This document shows positions 16,365 through 27,315 of a DNA stretch of 64,000 bases, one piece after another. Location of the stretch: contig NZ_SPMY01000025.1 of the NCBI RefSeq assembly GCF_012939955.1, positions 130,270 to 194,269 of the forward strand, given 5' to 3'. The position numbers and the translations under genes are program-made. The notes below the pieces were generated by a model, which was given only the letters and a program-made list of their open reading frames with translations, made no database searches and was not told the origin of the DNA. Source of the DNA: Candidatus Accumulibacter phosphatis. GTDB taxonomy: Bacteria; Pseudomonadota; Gammaproteobacteria; Burkholderiales; Rhodocyclaceae. Each line of letters starts with the position of its first letter. The first letter of the stretch is position 1.

Positions 16365-17144
16365 ATGAGCAGCATTGGCAGTGTTGGCAGCAGTAACAAC
16401 AGTTTCATGATGCAGAGCACGAGGCAACGCCCGGATACGAAGAGCATGGCCGGGGAGTTGTTCGCGCAGTTGGACACATCCGGGCAGGGTTACCTCCAGA
16501 AGTCAGATCTTCAGGCAGCCTTCGACAAGATTTCTTCCACCTCCAGTTCCTCGTCAAGTGCGACCGGCACTTCATCGACGGTTGATGAACTATTTTCAAC
16601 ACTTGACACGAACAGTAACGGAAAAGTCTCCAAGGAAGAATTCACCGATACTCTGACAAAACTTCAAAACGACCTGGAGCAGCAATACCAGGACGGTCGT
16701 ATGCAGAAGGCGATGCAGGCGGGTGGGACAGCGGGGATGGAGGGGATGGGCGGCAGGCCGCCACCGCCGCCGCCACCCGGCGACGGACCGAGCATGAGCA
16801 AGGACGAACTGAGCAGCACCCTCAATGAAATCGGCACGTCCGACAGCCGAAGCACTCTGCTGTCCGCTATTCTCCAGAGCTTTGATCAGGCGGACAGCGA
16901 CGGCGATGGCGAAGTCAGCTTCCAGGAAGCGATGGCCTTCCAGCAGTCGAGCGGCGGCGCCAGCGGCTCGGCTGCGACGGCGTCCATCGATGCCAGCCTT
17001 GGCGCTGCCTCGTCAGCAGCGGCGAGCGGCAATTCCGAGGCCAAGGTCATGATGCAGATCATGAAGTTGATGCAGGCCTACAACATTGGCAATGAGCAGA
17101 GTCAAGACGGCAGTCTGCTGGCTTCGCTGTCGGTTTCGGCGTAG
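16365..17144 (+). CDS. EF-hand calcium-binding protein
   Basis: The 259-residue protein has at least two canonical EF-hand loops: DTNSNGKVSKEEF (residues of about 81-93) and DSDGDGEVSFQEAM (about 177-190). A degenerate first loop, DTSGQGYLQKSDL, lies near residue 37. Acidic residues sit at loop positions 1, 3, 5 and 12 in the canonical loops. The regions between them are Ser-rich or poly-Pro (seven prolines near 131). There is no signal peptide, but the Ser/Gly-rich N-terminus could be used by a non-classical exporter. It likely binds Ca2+ as a sensor or buffer. It follows the small Cys protein by 45 bp with a good AAAGGAG site. Confidence 0.85.
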   Translation: MSSIGSVGSSNNSFMMQSTRQRPDTKSMAGELFAQLDTSGQGYLQKSDLQAAFDKISSTSSSSSSATGTSSTVDELFSTLDTNSNGKVSKEEFTDTLTKLQNDLEQQYQDGRMQKAMQAGGTAGMEGMGGRPPPPPPPGDGPSMSKDELSSTLNEIGTSDSRSTLLSAILQSFDQADSDGDGEVSFQEAMAFQQSSGGASGSAATASIDASLGAASSAAASGNSEAKVMMQIMKLMQAYNIGNEQSQDGSLLASLSVSA

Positions 17145-17146
17145 CC

Positions 17147-17175
17147 CGTGCGAAAGTCGCGCCAGGTCATGACCG
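17147..17175 (-). repeat. Partial copy of the compound palindromic repeat
   Basis: Read on the minus strand from 17175, the sequence AACGGTCATGACCTGGCG followed by CGAC matches the leading end of the larger repeat copies at 20747 and 30506. It begins 24 bp after the stop codon of the outer-membrane protein gene. Only the first part is recognisable. Confidence 0.4.
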
Positions 17176-17198
17176 TTGATACGGCAATTTCTGTGGGA

Positions 17199-18023
17199 CT
17201 ACTTCGGAAACATCAACTGCACCTGGAAGCGCAGTTGCCAGTTGGCGGCATTGTCCGGATGGGCGACATTGTAGTAGGCACTGAGCTGGGTGTTTACAGG
17301 TAGTTTGCCGAAGTGGAAAATTTTGCCGACGCCGCCGCCCAGCGGCACCGTCCAGCGCTGGCTGTTGTCGGCCTTCCAGTCGGCGGTGACGATAGGCGCC
17401 GAGGTGAGATAGATGCCGCCTTCGAAGTTGTAGTTCAGGAAAGGCTGGAGCAGGAAGTTGTTGTAGCTGGCGTCACTTCCCGAGCCGACCGACCAGACGT
17501 TGTTCGCCAGGAAGCCGTACACCCAGGGGTCGCCTTTCTCGAGATGGAGTAACACGAACGACGGGCCAAGTCCCCAGTGGTCGTTGCCGAGCGAGTCGTT
17601 GCTGTTGGTTGGCATCTGCACGATCGCGCCGGCGCCCCAGATGGCGCCTTTGGGCACGGCAGGCGACAGGAAGGCCGTCAACTGGATGTCGCCGATGCCG
17701 TTGGTCCGATCGCCGCCGGGCACGAAAGCGGGCTGCGAAATCACCGGCATGATCGTGCGCGTGATGACGTTCCATTCGCTGTTGACCTCGATCGGAATCA
17801 CCGGCTGGACGTTGAGAATGTTTTGAGTGCCGTCGCGTGGTCCGACGTTGAAGTTGGTGTTGTTCTGGAAGGGTACGCTGATCAGGTTGCCGACCGGGTT
17901 CTGCGCCAGTTTGGCGAGTTCCTCGGCGCTCATTTCGGCGCGCGCCGGCGTGGTGAGTGCCGTCGCCAGGGCGAGGGGGCCGAGAACGCGTCGCGCCGCG
18001 CTTGGAATCATCTTGGATTGCAT
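17199..18023 (-). CDS. Putative outer-membrane beta-barrel protein
   Basis: The 274-residue protein has a signal peptide (residues 1-29, ending TPARA). The rest has alternating aromatic/polar strands: NLISVPFQNNTNFNVGP, PVIPIEVNSEWNVITRTIMP, GIGDIQLTAFLSP, WGLGPSFVLLHLEKG. It ends in a strand finishing QVQLMFPK, although a terminal Phe is not the last residue. Proteins of this kind are annotated as outer-membrane transporters or MetA-pathway-of-phenol-degradation-like proteins. It lies 17 bp downstream of the patatin-type autotransporter on the same strand, so the two are probably co-transcribed. Substrate unknown. Confidence 0.78.
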   Translation of the reverse strand: MQSKMIPSAARRVLGPLALATALTTPARAEMSAEELAKLAQNPVGNLISVPFQNNTNFNVGPRDGTQNILNVQPVIPIEVNSEWNVITRTIMPVISQPAFVPGGDRTNGIGDIQLTAFLSPAVPKGAIWGAGAIVQMPTNSNDSLGNDHWGLGPSFVLLHLEKGDPWVYGFLANNVWSVGSGSDASYNNFLLQPFLNYNFEGGIYLTSAPIVTADWKADNSQRWTVPLGGGVGKIFHFGKLPVNTQLSAYYNVAHPDNAANWQLRFQVQLMFPK

Positions 18024-18040
18024 TGTTGCGCTCCTAGCAG

Positions 18041-20281
18041 TCAGGGTGTCCCGAGGAACAGGTAGAAATTGGAATAGCCGCCGATCGAGCCGGCATTCGA
18101 GTAGCCGTAACCCAGGTAGACCGGACCAAAAGGTGTTTCGCCGCCAAGATAAACGGCTGCGCCGGGAATCCAGCCTTTCAGCTCGGTTTCGGTGAACGGC
18201 CTGCCGACCTTGGCGGTTTCCAGGGCGGCTCCCAGGCGCAGGTCACCGCGCAGGCCAAGCGGCAGGCGGCCGATGATGCGCTCGGCGCGGATGCTGCCGT
18301 AGCTCATATCGTCGCCCTTCAGCTGCCCGACGGCAAAGGCCGTCATGTTGAGCATGCCGCCGAGTTGTCCGAGATCGTAGACCGGGAGCTCTCCGACCGG
18401 CGAGCCCTGATACGACAGGCGGCTGGCCAGCACCCAGTCGCCGACGCTCAGGTAGCCGCTGGCACCGGCGTCGAGCCTGCTGAAGCCGCTGGCTGGTGAG
18501 TCGAAGTATTTGACGCTGCTGGACCAGCCATTGGTTGGAAAGTAGATGCGGTCGGTCTGGTCGAAATCGAGTCCGGCAAACCAGCCGCCAAAGGTCTTCG
18601 ACTCCGCCGGCAGGAATGGTGCGCCTGTCTGGATCGTGGCTTTTCGCCAGTTCTCCTGCCAGCCGAGGCGCGCCTGGCCGAGCAGCCCGACGTTGATGCC
18701 CGCCGCTACCTGGGCGGCGCTTTGGCTGAGGGCGTATTCGGCGAGTTGGTCGTTGTTCTGGTAAATGCCGGTCGATGTGCTCTGATAGTTGACGTTGGCC
18801 TCGACGAAGTAACGCTGGCGCGCGTCAATGGGTTGGTAAAAGTCGGCGCCAATCCCGGTTGTTGACCCGATCTGCACATAACCGAGGAATTCGCCGCCCA
18901 GGCTATTGAGCCAGGTTTTCTGATAGGCAGCGCGAATGGCGTAGGTGGAGTCGGTCTGGAAGTTGCTTTCGAGGTTGATGCCAAAGCGCAGGTAATCAGG
19001 GCCCCAGCTTTTCTCCATCGGCGTCACACGCAGGATTTCGCGGTTACGCAGGGTGTCGTCCAGCGCATAATCGACCTGCTGGTAGTAGCCGTCGCCATAG
19101 GCGCGCATCAGATCGGCATCGAGTTTCACCGGGTCGACGGTGTCGCCCGGCTTGATCTGCAGGTAGCGCTCGACGACTGCCGGGTTGACCAGCTTGAGTC
19201 CGGCGATCTGCACCTCGTTAATGCGCGGTGCGGGGCGCATCGGCGGCTGAACCTGGGCGACCCAGGCGGCGTAAGCGGTTTCGCTGACCGCCAGCGTGCG
19301 CAGGCGATCGGCGACCGCCTCGGTTGCGGCAACGCCGCGATCAGCCGTTTCCGAACTGCGCTTGAAGTCGCCCGCCGTGATCCCCTCGAGATCGGGCTTG
19401 ATGTAGATGTCGGTCGGCTTGAGCGTCGCCAGCGAACGGGTGACATTCTGTTCGGTGAGGATGTTGACCATTTGTGCCGAAACGCTCAGCAGGCCGCTGA
19501 TATCTTCGGCCTTGAGCAGTGGTGAGCCGACGTTGACGGCGATGATGATGTCGGCCTGGCAGCGGGCACGCGCTTCGTCGATCGGCACGTTGTCGACCAG
19601 GCCGCCGTCGACCAGTTTCTTGCCATCGGCCTCGACTGGCGCCATCAGGCCGGGAACCGACATGCTGGCGCGCATCGCTTGCGACAGGCTGCCCCGACGG
19701 AAGACCACTTTCTCACCGCCGACGATATCGGTGGCAATGATTGACAGTGGTAGCGGCAGGGTCTCGATTTCACGTTCGCCAAGATAGTCGCGAACCAGGG
19801 TATTGAAAAACAGCTTGATCTTCTGACCCATGACGATGCCGGGTTGCCCGTTCACGCCTTGCGGACCGACACCCGTTTCCGAACCCGGCAGGAAGCGCTT
19901 GTCGTACACTTTTTTTCGGAAGTTCTGCTGGTCCAGTGGTGGATCGTCGCGGAACAGGTCATCCCAGTCGGCTTCAGCCAGCTTGCTGCGCATGGTTGCC
20001 GGACTCAGGCCGCTGGCGTAGACGCCTGCGACCAGGGCTCCCATGCTGGTGCCGGCGACACAGTCGACCGGCACGCGCAATTTTTCAAGGACTTCGAGGA
20101 CGCCGATATGCGCCGCGCCGCGCGCACCGCCACCGCCGAGGACCAGGCCAACGCGCGGCCTGGCCAGTTCGCTGGCGGCCGTTTGCGCGGCAACACCGCC
20201 GGCAAAAAGAAGGATTCCGGCGGCGAAGGCCATGCGTCCCAGCCTGACTGCCACGGTCGATTCGAACACGCTTGTACTCAC
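18041..20281 (-). CDS. Patatin-like phospholipase fused to POTRA and barrel (type Vd autotransporter)
   Basis: The approx. 746-residue protein has a signal peptide (cleavage near GVAAQTA) and a patatin domain with oxyanion loop GGGGARG, nucleophile GTSMG (serine) and catalytic Asp in DGGLVD. A POTRA-like segment follows (RINEVQIAGLKLVNPAVVER), then a 16-strand-type outer-membrane barrel to the C-terminal YLFLGTP. This layout matches PlpD and other type Vd secretion proteins, which move a lipase through their own barrel. I chose the GTG at 20281 because AAGGAG sits 6 bp upstream and the signal peptide follows. The frame also extends to an ATG at 20374. The barrel gene at 17199-18023 follows by 17 bp. 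Confidence 0.88.
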   Translation of the reverse strand: MSTSVFESTVAVRLGRMAFAAGILLFAGGVAAQTAASELARPRVGLVLGGGGARGAAHIGVLEVLEKLRVPVDCVAGTSMGALVAGVYASGLSPATMRSKLAEADWDDLFRDDPPLDQQNFRKKVYDKRFLPGSETGVGPQGVNGQPGIVMGQKIKLFFNTLVRDYLGEREIETLPLPLSIIATDIVGGEKVVFRRGSLSQAMRASMSVPGLMAPVEADGKKLVDGGLVDNVPIDEARARCQADIIIAVNVGSPLLKAEDISGLLSVSAQMVNILTEQNVTRSLATLKPTDIYIKPDLEGITAGDFKRSSETADRGVAATEAVADRLRTLAVSETAYAAWVAQVQPPMRPAPRINEVQIAGLKLVNPAVVERYLQIKPGDTVDPVKLDADLMRAYGDGYYQQVDYALDDTLRNREILRVTPMEKSWGPDYLRFGINLESNFQTDSTYAIRAAYQKTWLNSLGGEFLGYVQIGSTTGIGADFYQPIDARQRYFVEANVNYQSTSTGIYQNNDQLAEYALSQSAAQVAAGINVGLLGQARLGWQENWRKATIQTGAPFLPAESKTFGGWFAGLDFDQTDRIYFPTNGWSSSVKYFDSPASGFSRLDAGASGYLSVGDWVLASRLSYQGSPVGELPVYDLGQLGGMLNMTAFAVGQLKGDDMSYGSIRAERIIGRLPLGLRGDLRLGAALETAKVGRPFTETELKGWIPGAAVYLGGETPFGPVYLGYGYSNAGSIGGYSNFYLFLGTP

Positions 20282-20440
20282 TCCAAACTCCTTGTTTTGA
20301 TACCCGGTCGACCAAACGCTTGCCGCGAGTCGAAGGCTGCGCGTGCCCCCGTCTCCACGCGGTTGACGCGGCATTTATTGTTTCAGCGGCTCGACGCGAA
20401 GGTGGCCGACACCGCCCCGGGTGGCGTGACGGCCAGCAAA

Positions 20441-20695
20441 TTACTGCAGAGCGGTCATCGGCAGCGAGTCGAGAATGGTCAACGCGGCGTGCGCATTCTC
20501 GGCTGCATCGCGGCCCAGGCTGGTGAGATAACCGCCATCGACCTGCGTCAGCAGGCCTTTGGCGTGTAGCCGCTCGGCGGCAGCGATGACTTCGGGTGCT
20601 GCGGCCTTGTGGATTTTCAGGCCTTGCTGCGGGCTTGCCAGGTCAAAGCGGGCCAGGATGTTCAGTTCATTGACCAGATCGGGCGTGAAGGGCAT
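20441..20695 (-). CDS. TIGR02647 family small protein
   Basis: The 84-residue protein MPFTPDLVNELNILARFDLA... matches the conserved small proteins grouped as TIGR02647. Its pattern is an N-terminal PFTP(D/E)LV.ELN, a central helix with AAERLHAKGLLTQVDGGYLT, and GRDAAE near the C-terminus. The fold resembles a winged helix, and it has been suggested to bind DNA, but the function is not established. It lies between the autotransporter and SelO genes on the same strand with its own spacing. A repeat copy begins about 50 bp upstream of its start. Confidence 0.8.
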   Translation of the reverse strand: MPFTPDLVNELNILARFDLASPQQGLKIHKAAAPEVIAAAERLHAKGLLTQVDGGYLTSLGRDAAENAHAALTILDSLPMTALQ

Positions 20696-20746
20696 GGCAA
20701 GTCCTCGTTTGGTTACGGCGCGGTTGCGCTTGGGGGCTACATTCTA

Positions 20747-20950
20747 ACGGTCATAGCATGTCGCGACACCATTGACAATCGAAGTCGTGACCGTTTCCCT
20801 CGCTGGCGGCGTACATTCCGGCTTGCACGCCGGAATTGTTCGACCGGCAGGGAGCATACTCCCTGAATTCCCCGTCTCACTCCCCTGGCCCTTCTCCCGC
20901 GAGTGGAGAAGGGAGGTTCGTGAGTCGCGGGCGCGACTTCCAGGGAAAGG
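20747..20950 (+). repeat. Compound palindromic repeat, copy A
   Basis: This intergenic segment opens with ACGGTCAT (20747-20754) and its near complement GTGACCGT (20787-20794), spanning exactly 48 bp. After about 90 bp it carries a hairpin of CCCTTCTC and GAGAAGGG plus a second small hairpin GTCGC..GCGAC (20889-20938). The same order, spacing and sequence recur at 30506-30633. It lies between the TIGR02647 and SelO genes. Confidence 0.7.
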
Positions 20951-20969
20951 CGACCTGGGCGCCTCACTC

Positions 20970-22562
<1,593 letters not shown>

Positions 22563-22632
22563 AGGCGCTTGCCAAGCCGGTACGGTGGCGGCGATGGCGC
22601 ATCCAGAATCGACGCCTCACCTTCGCCCATCA

Positions 22633-23628
22633 TCAGCCCTGGCGAACCAGGTCGACGATCTGGGCGCTGTCCAGCGTGCGTGCGCGAGCCTGCATCTCGG
22701 GCAGATAGCGGCTCTGCAGGCCCTTGGCTTCAGCGAGCACGTTGTCGAAGCTTGCGCGCAGCATCTCGCTGGAGAAGCTGCGACCGCCGGCATAGTAGCG
22801 TCTGGCGACGTGGCCGAGGGCGTAGGTGCTGGCAAAGCTCATTCCCGAGCTCACCGCCTGCTTGCCCAGGCCGCGCAGGAAGCCACCGCCGACCTTGCCG
22901 AGCAGGCCGCCAAGCAGCTTGCGTCCGGCCTGTTCGAGATACTGGGAAGTCAGACCGACGCCGAGGGTGGCGAGGAAGTCCTTGATATGCCCGCGGTCGA
23001 GCTCGAAACCGTAGGACTTGCCGACGCGGTACACGAGCTTCATTTGCAGCGGAATGATGGCCATCGTCGACAGCGACTCGGGCAGCAGTTCAAGCGCGCC
23101 GTTGAGGATCGAGGCCTTGAGAATGGCCTGGTCCATCTCGGCTTCGCTCATCGTCGAGGCGTAGCCGGCAGCCACTGCCTCAGGTACCACGACGGTCCGG
23201 GGCGTGTCCGCGGTCGTCGGCGCTGCGCTGTCGCTGGCTGTCGCCACTGGCAGTGCGGCGACCGCTTCCGCCTGCTGGCTGTAGGCACTGGCCTGCTGCT
23301 GGTCAAGCGCCAGGGCGCCGCGCAGCTCTTCGAGAAAGGCCTTTTCGGCAGTCGATTGCAGGCCATCGGAGTCGCACACACAGACCGCCATTTCAAAAGC
23401 CAGTTGTTGCGTCTCGGGGGTAGTCAGCGCTGCCGCGGCCGATGCTATCGTTACCCGTTTGAGCAGGACATCCTGATAGAGCGCTGCGATATTGATCGAT
23501 CCCTCGCCGGCCAGGGCGTCGGCGATGCGCTTGATCTCGGCACGTTCGCTTTCGTTCTTGCCGCCGTCGGCAAAAGCGGCCATCAGGCTGAGGGTGAGGA
23601 TTGCTTGTTGTTGCTGCTGCTCGTTCAT
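22633..23628 (-). CDS. TerB-like N-terminal, DUF697-like C-terminal protein
   Basis: The 331-residue protein has a TerB-like helical N-terminus (ILTLSLMAAFADGGKNESER, then AFEMAVCVCDSDGLQSTAEK). It has a low-complexity linker and a C-terminal half with the alpha-helical, Gly-rich DUF697-like pattern (STMAIIPLQMKLVYRVGKSY, GFELDRGHIKDFLATLGVGL, KVGGGFLRGLGK, ALGHVARRYYAGGRSFS). TerB-like domains occur in metal and stress-response proteins, and DUF697 occurs beside small GTPases. Membrane association through the C-terminal helices is likely. It lies upstream of selO on the same strand. No precise function is established. Confidence 0.75.
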   Translation of the reverse strand: MNEQQQQQAILTLSLMAAFADGGKNESERAEIKRIADALAGEGSINIAALYQDVLLKRVTIASAAAALTTPETQQLAFEMAVCVCDSDGLQSTAEKAFLEELRGALALDQQQASAYSQQAEAVAALPVATASDSAAPTTADTPRTVVVPEAVAAGYASTMSEAEMDQAILKASILNGALELLPESLSTMAIIPLQMKLVYRVGKSYGFELDRGHIKDFLATLGVGLTSQYLEQAGRKLLGGLLGKVGGGFLRGLGKQAVSSGMSFASTYALGHVARRYYAGGRSFSSEMLRASFDNVLAEAKGLQSRYLPEMQARARTLDSAQIVDLVRQG

Positions 23629-23756
23629 GCGCGGTCTCTCTGATCAAGGTGGGAGGTGGGCGGTGGGCACGGCGAGTATCGACAAGTTCCGCGGCACAAG
23701 CAAGCGCTGCGCAGCGGTTTTTGGGGGTGGCAGCCGGTAGTCGCCTACGACCGCGA

Positions 23757-25179
23757 TCAGCGCGACTCCTTGATCATTCGCGAATGCTTCGGCTGCACCG
23801 GTCGGGCGTTGTATGGGTAAAGGCGCGAAAAGATCCGCAGTTGCTCGGGGGACAGCTGTTGCGTTTGTTTGAGCACCAGCCAGAGGACATCTTCGCTACA
23901 GGGGGGGGGTGGTCAGGGACCCAATGTAGGTGTAGTAACTGCGGTCCTCGGGAATCAAGCTGGCGAGATCGATGCCCTGCTCGGGTGGTTGCACGTATTC
24001 GTTCTTTTCCAGGGGCAGGTTGTTCCATACACTCTGGATCAGCGGGTTTTCCAGGCCCTGTTCGAGGAGCACGGCGACGACGGCCAGATCGCCGTCCTCC
24101 GACTTGTGCACCAGGTGGATGACCATCTCGAAGGATTGACCGTCTACGCGTTCTTCGGACGGTCGGTGAAAATGGAACTGCACCAGATCGTAGGTCTTGC
24201 CGAGCAGGCCGATGTGGCTGCCGCCGACATCGACCTGTACCGTGTGGCCGTTATCGATGACGCGAAATTGCGAGGGACGGTAGGTGAAGCGAATCGGCTC
24301 GAGATCGACGCGGAAACCGTCGCGGATATCGATCGGCGACTGCCGCTTGCCGTTGGCGCAGGTGGCGTAATCGGGCCGCAGCTTGCCCCAGTTTTCGGGC
24401 CGACCCTCCCCTTCGTAGGACCAGGGAATCTGCGCTTGCGCGTAGGCGGCGAGGAGATCCATGGATTCACCCATGCTGCTGCCTGCTGGCGAGCTGGCTG
24501 GGTGCGCGTCGGCCAGGCGTGTAGCAGCGACCTGCCTCGGCGGCCGGCGTGCGGCGGCCGTGGTCGATGCGGTGACTGTGGCGGCTGTGGCGGCTGTGGT
24601 GGTGGATTGGCGGGTGGGAGCTCGCGTTTCTTCGGGCTCGGTCTTTTCCGCGGCGCGCGTATTCAGGTTGGCTCGTTGCACTTCCTGGCGCACCAGGGCC
24701 TCGTTGGCCTTGCGTAGTTCGCCGGCGGCCGCGCTGACTTTCTCGGCGGTTTTTCTGGCCGCCTGGAGGGCGTCGTTTCCTGCTTTGGGTCGGCAGACTT
24801 CGCGCAGCAGCTTATCGTCGAGCATGCCAGTACGCACGGGCATTTCGACCTGCACCTTGACCTCCTCTGCACGCAGTAGTTCACCTTCGACCTTGAAGTA
24901 GCTTCGTTGCAGAGTGCTGTAGCTGCGCGTCGCGCAGTCGTAACGGTTGACGGCTTCGACGATGCGGTAGGACGAAGAGGTTCTCGGATCAACGATAGGC
25001 TTGTCGAGGACGATTCGCCCGCGTGCTTCGGTCTTGCCCTGATCGACTTTCTTGATACTGGCCCGGTCGAGCTCGACGCGCCGGCCCGGTTCGTCGGAAA
25101 TGAGCTGCCAGCTTGCGGAAGCCGCTACAGGCGCGATGGCCACGAGAGCCATGGCAAGAAGCCTGAGGTCTGAAAGCAT
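23757..25179 (-). CDS. cah: Secreted adhesin-E-like domain fused to alpha-carbonic anhydrase (frame broken by a G/C run)
   Basis: The protein is about 473 residues. It has a signal peptide (residues 1-22) and an N-terminal domain of about 130 residues resembling surface-adhesin E-like proteins (WQLISDEPGRRVELDRASIK, then DCATRSYSTLQ). A long Thr/Ala/Arg linker leads to an alpha-class carbonic anhydrase. Zinc ligands are visible in FHFHRPSEE and VIHLVHKS, and substrate-site residues in WSYEGEGRPENW, QSPIDI and SLTTPP. It hydrates CO2 in the periplasm. The frame breaks at a 9-base G run (23901-23909). With 8 bases the protein continues from TTPP to CSEDVLWLVLKQ and ends ...RMIKESR at 23757. The ATG at 25179 has a GAGGGAG site. 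Confidence 0.85.
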
Positions 25180-25265
25180 GGGGAACTCCCTCAATTCGCG
25201 CTATGCATCACTGTGTTCACGGCCAATTCCGATGAAACTTTAGGCGATTTGGCGAGCTGGCAGGC

Positions 25266-25306
25266 AAAAAAAAACCCTGGCGGGCCGTTTGGCGCCGCCA
25301 GGGTTT
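25266..25306 (-). terminator. Strong intrinsic terminator after actP
   Basis: A 12-bp perfect stem (AAACCCTGGCGG at 25272-25283 with CCGCCAGGGTTT at 25295-25306) and an 11-base loop lie about 28 bp downstream of the actP stop. Read on the minus strand the stem is followed by a run of T residues (nine A on the plus strand). Confidence 0.85.
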
Positions 25307-25333
25307 GCTTGCGTGAGGCTGGTGATCGACTAC

Positions 25334-26998
25334 TTAGTGGCTGGCACCGGAAGCACCAAAGCCGGTCTGGGCACGTACGTACTGGTCTTCGAAAGCGTCA
25401 CGTTCCTTGGCTGCCCGGGCGCTGCTGTCCGAGACCGAGAAGACGTAGGCCAGGAAGAAGGCGATGGGCATCGCGAACAGCGCCGGCTGCGTGTAGGGGA
25501 ACAGCGGCGCTGCATTGTGCAGCACGTCGACCCATACCGCTTTCGAGAAGACGACGAAGAGGACCGCGGAAATGACGCCGCCGTAGCCGCCCCAAAGTGC
25601 GCCGCGAGTGGTCAGCCCCTTCCAGTACATCGAGAGAATCAGGACCGGGAAGTTGGCAGCGGCTGCGACACCGAAAGCCAGACCGACCATGAAGGCGATG
25701 TTCTGCTTCTCGAAGGCGATACCGAGGATGATGGCCAGGATGCCGAGGGCGATGGTCGCCATCCGCGAGACCTTGATCTCTTCCTTGTCGGTACATTCGC
25801 CTTTACGGATCACGCGCGCGTAGATGTCGTGCGCGATTGCCGAAGCGCCGGCCAGGGCCAGGCCCGAGACCACCGCCAGGATGGTGGCGAAGGCAACCGC
25901 CGCCAGGAAACCGAGCAGCATGTTGCCGCCGACGGCATGCGCCAGGTGCATGGCGACCATGTTGCCGCCACCGATCAGCGCGCCCTTGATGTCACCGCCT
26001 TCAAAGTACTCGGGGTTCTGACCGACCAGAAGAATGGCAACCAGGCCCATCAGGAAGATGACGTTGAAGAAGAAACCGACGAAGCCGGAAGCGTAGAGCA
26101 CCGACTTGCGGGCTTCCTTGGCGTTGCCGACGGTGAAGAAGCGCATCAGGATGTGCGGCAGACCAGCGGTACCGAACATCAGGCCAAGACCGAGGGAGAG
26201 CGCCGTCACCGGATCCGAGAGCAGGCTACCCGGTGCCATCAACGAGGCACCCTGCTTATGAACCGCCTGCGCTTTTTCGAGCAGGGTGGTCAGCGAAAAG
26301 CCGAACTGTGAGAAGCCGAGAATCAGCACCAGCGTACCGCCGAAGAGCAGCAGGCAGGCCTTGATGATCTGCACCCAGGTCGTCGCCACCATACCGCCAA
26401 CGGTCACATAGACCATCATCAGGATGCCAACGGCGAAGATGGCGTAGTTGTACTCGAGGCCGAAAAGCAGCTTGATCAACTGCCCGGCGCCGACCATCTG
26501 GGCAATCAGGTAGAAGATCACCACCACCAGCGACGACAGCGCAGCCATCGTCCGCACGCTCGGGTCGAGACGGTAGGAGGTGATGTCCGAGAAGGTGAAG
26601 CGGCCCAGGTTACGCAGTCGTTCAGCCATCAGGAAGAGGATGATCGGCCAGCCGGCAAAGAACGCCATCATGTAGATGTAGGCGTCGTAGCCGCGGCTGA
26701 AAGTCATCGCCGTGAGACCGAGCAGGGTCGCCGCCGACATGTAGTCGCCGGCGATTGCCAAGCCGTTCTGGAAGCCGGTAATGCCACCGCCGGCGGTATA
26801 GAAGTCAGCGGTGGACTTGGTGCGGCCGGCTGCCCAGTAGGTGATGCCCATGGTCAGGGTCACGAAGATCAGGAACATGATGATCGCGTGCCAGTTGGTG
26901 GGCTGCGTCTTGATTTCGCCTTGCAGGGCGGGGCCCGCGGCCACCGCCAGGCCGGCGAAAGCGAGCAGGGCGAGTGCCGTTGTAAATCGCTTGCTCAT
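25334..26998 (-). CDS. actP: Cation/acetate symporter
   Basis: The 554-residue protein has the solute:sodium symporter fold with about 13 membrane helices. An N-terminal signal-like helix ends [11 protein letters not shown], and typical ActP stretches follow ([20 protein letters not shown], then [39 protein letters not shown]). It imports acetate and other short carboxylates, here glycolate or propionate as alternatives, with Na+. It overlaps the DUF485 gene upstream by 4 bp, the usual yjcH-actP pairing, and is followed by a strong terminator. Acetate uptake fits an organism that makes polyhydroxyalkanoate. The acs gene usually found with this pair is not in the window. Confidence 0.95.
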   Translation of the reverse strand: MSKRFTTALALLAFAGLAVAAGPALQGEIKTQPTNWHAIIMFLIFVTLTMGITYWAAGRTKSTADFYTAGGGITGFQNGLAIAGDYMSAATLLGLTAMTFSRGYDAYIYMMAFFAGWPIILFLMAERLRNLGRFTFSDITSYRLDPSVRTMAALSSLVVVIFYLIAQMVGAGQLIKLLFGLEYNYAIFAVGILMMVYVTVGGMVATTWVQIIKACLLLFGGTLVLILGFSQFGFSLTTLLEKAQAVHKQGASLMAPGSLLSDPVTALSLGLGLMFGTAGLPHILMRFFTVGNAKEARKSVLYASGFVGFFFNVIFLMGLVAILLVGQNPEYFEGGDIKGALIGGGNMVAMHLAHAVGGNMLLGFLAAVAFATILAVVSGLALAGASAIAHDIYARVIRKGECTDKEEIKVSRMATIALGILAIILGIAFEKQNIAFMVGLAFGVAAAANFPVLILSMYWKGLTTRGALWGGYGGVISAVLFVVFSKAVWVDVLHNAAPLFPYTQPALFAMPIAFFLAYVFSVSDSSARAAKERDAFEDQYVRAQTGFGASGASH

Positions 26999-27315
26999 TT
27001 TGTCTCCTTCTGTGCTTCTTTGATGATTTCGGCCGTCAGGTCGTCAAACTCGCCATTGGCGCGGCGGACGTAAAGGAAGGTCAGAAGCCAGAAAAAGACG
27101 AACATCACCATTTCGGCCGTATAGCCGATGGCCCACATCGACCCCTCGGCGATCGGTTGCCCGAGCATCTTGGGATTGAAGGCGACCAGCAAGAAGAAGC
27201 CGTAGAAAATAACCAGCACGATGGCTGACAAGGTCCAGGCGAAGCTCCCTCGCTTCTGAACCAGCTGGTCGAACTTCGGATTGCGCCGAATTCGATCGTA
27301 TATAACACTACTCAT
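26995..27315 (-). CDS. yjcH: DUF485 membrane protein, ActP partner
   Basis: The 106-residue protein has the DUF485 layout: a basic N-terminus with [20 protein letters not shown], then two membrane helices ([18 protein letters not shown] and a second [17 protein letters not shown]), and an acidic tail. It always accompanies the acetate symporter in this family and its gene overlaps actP by 4 bp (ATGA). An ideal AAGGAGG ribosome site precedes the ATG. It probably modulates the symporter, but no reaction is known. Relative to E. coli YjcH it has a similar length. Confidence 0.92.
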   Translation of the reverse strand: MSSVIYDRIRRNPKFDQLVQKRGSFAWTLSAIVLVIFYGFFLLVAFNPKMLGQPIAEGSMWAIGYTAEMVMFVFFWLLTFLYVRRANGEFDDLTAEIIKEAQKETK

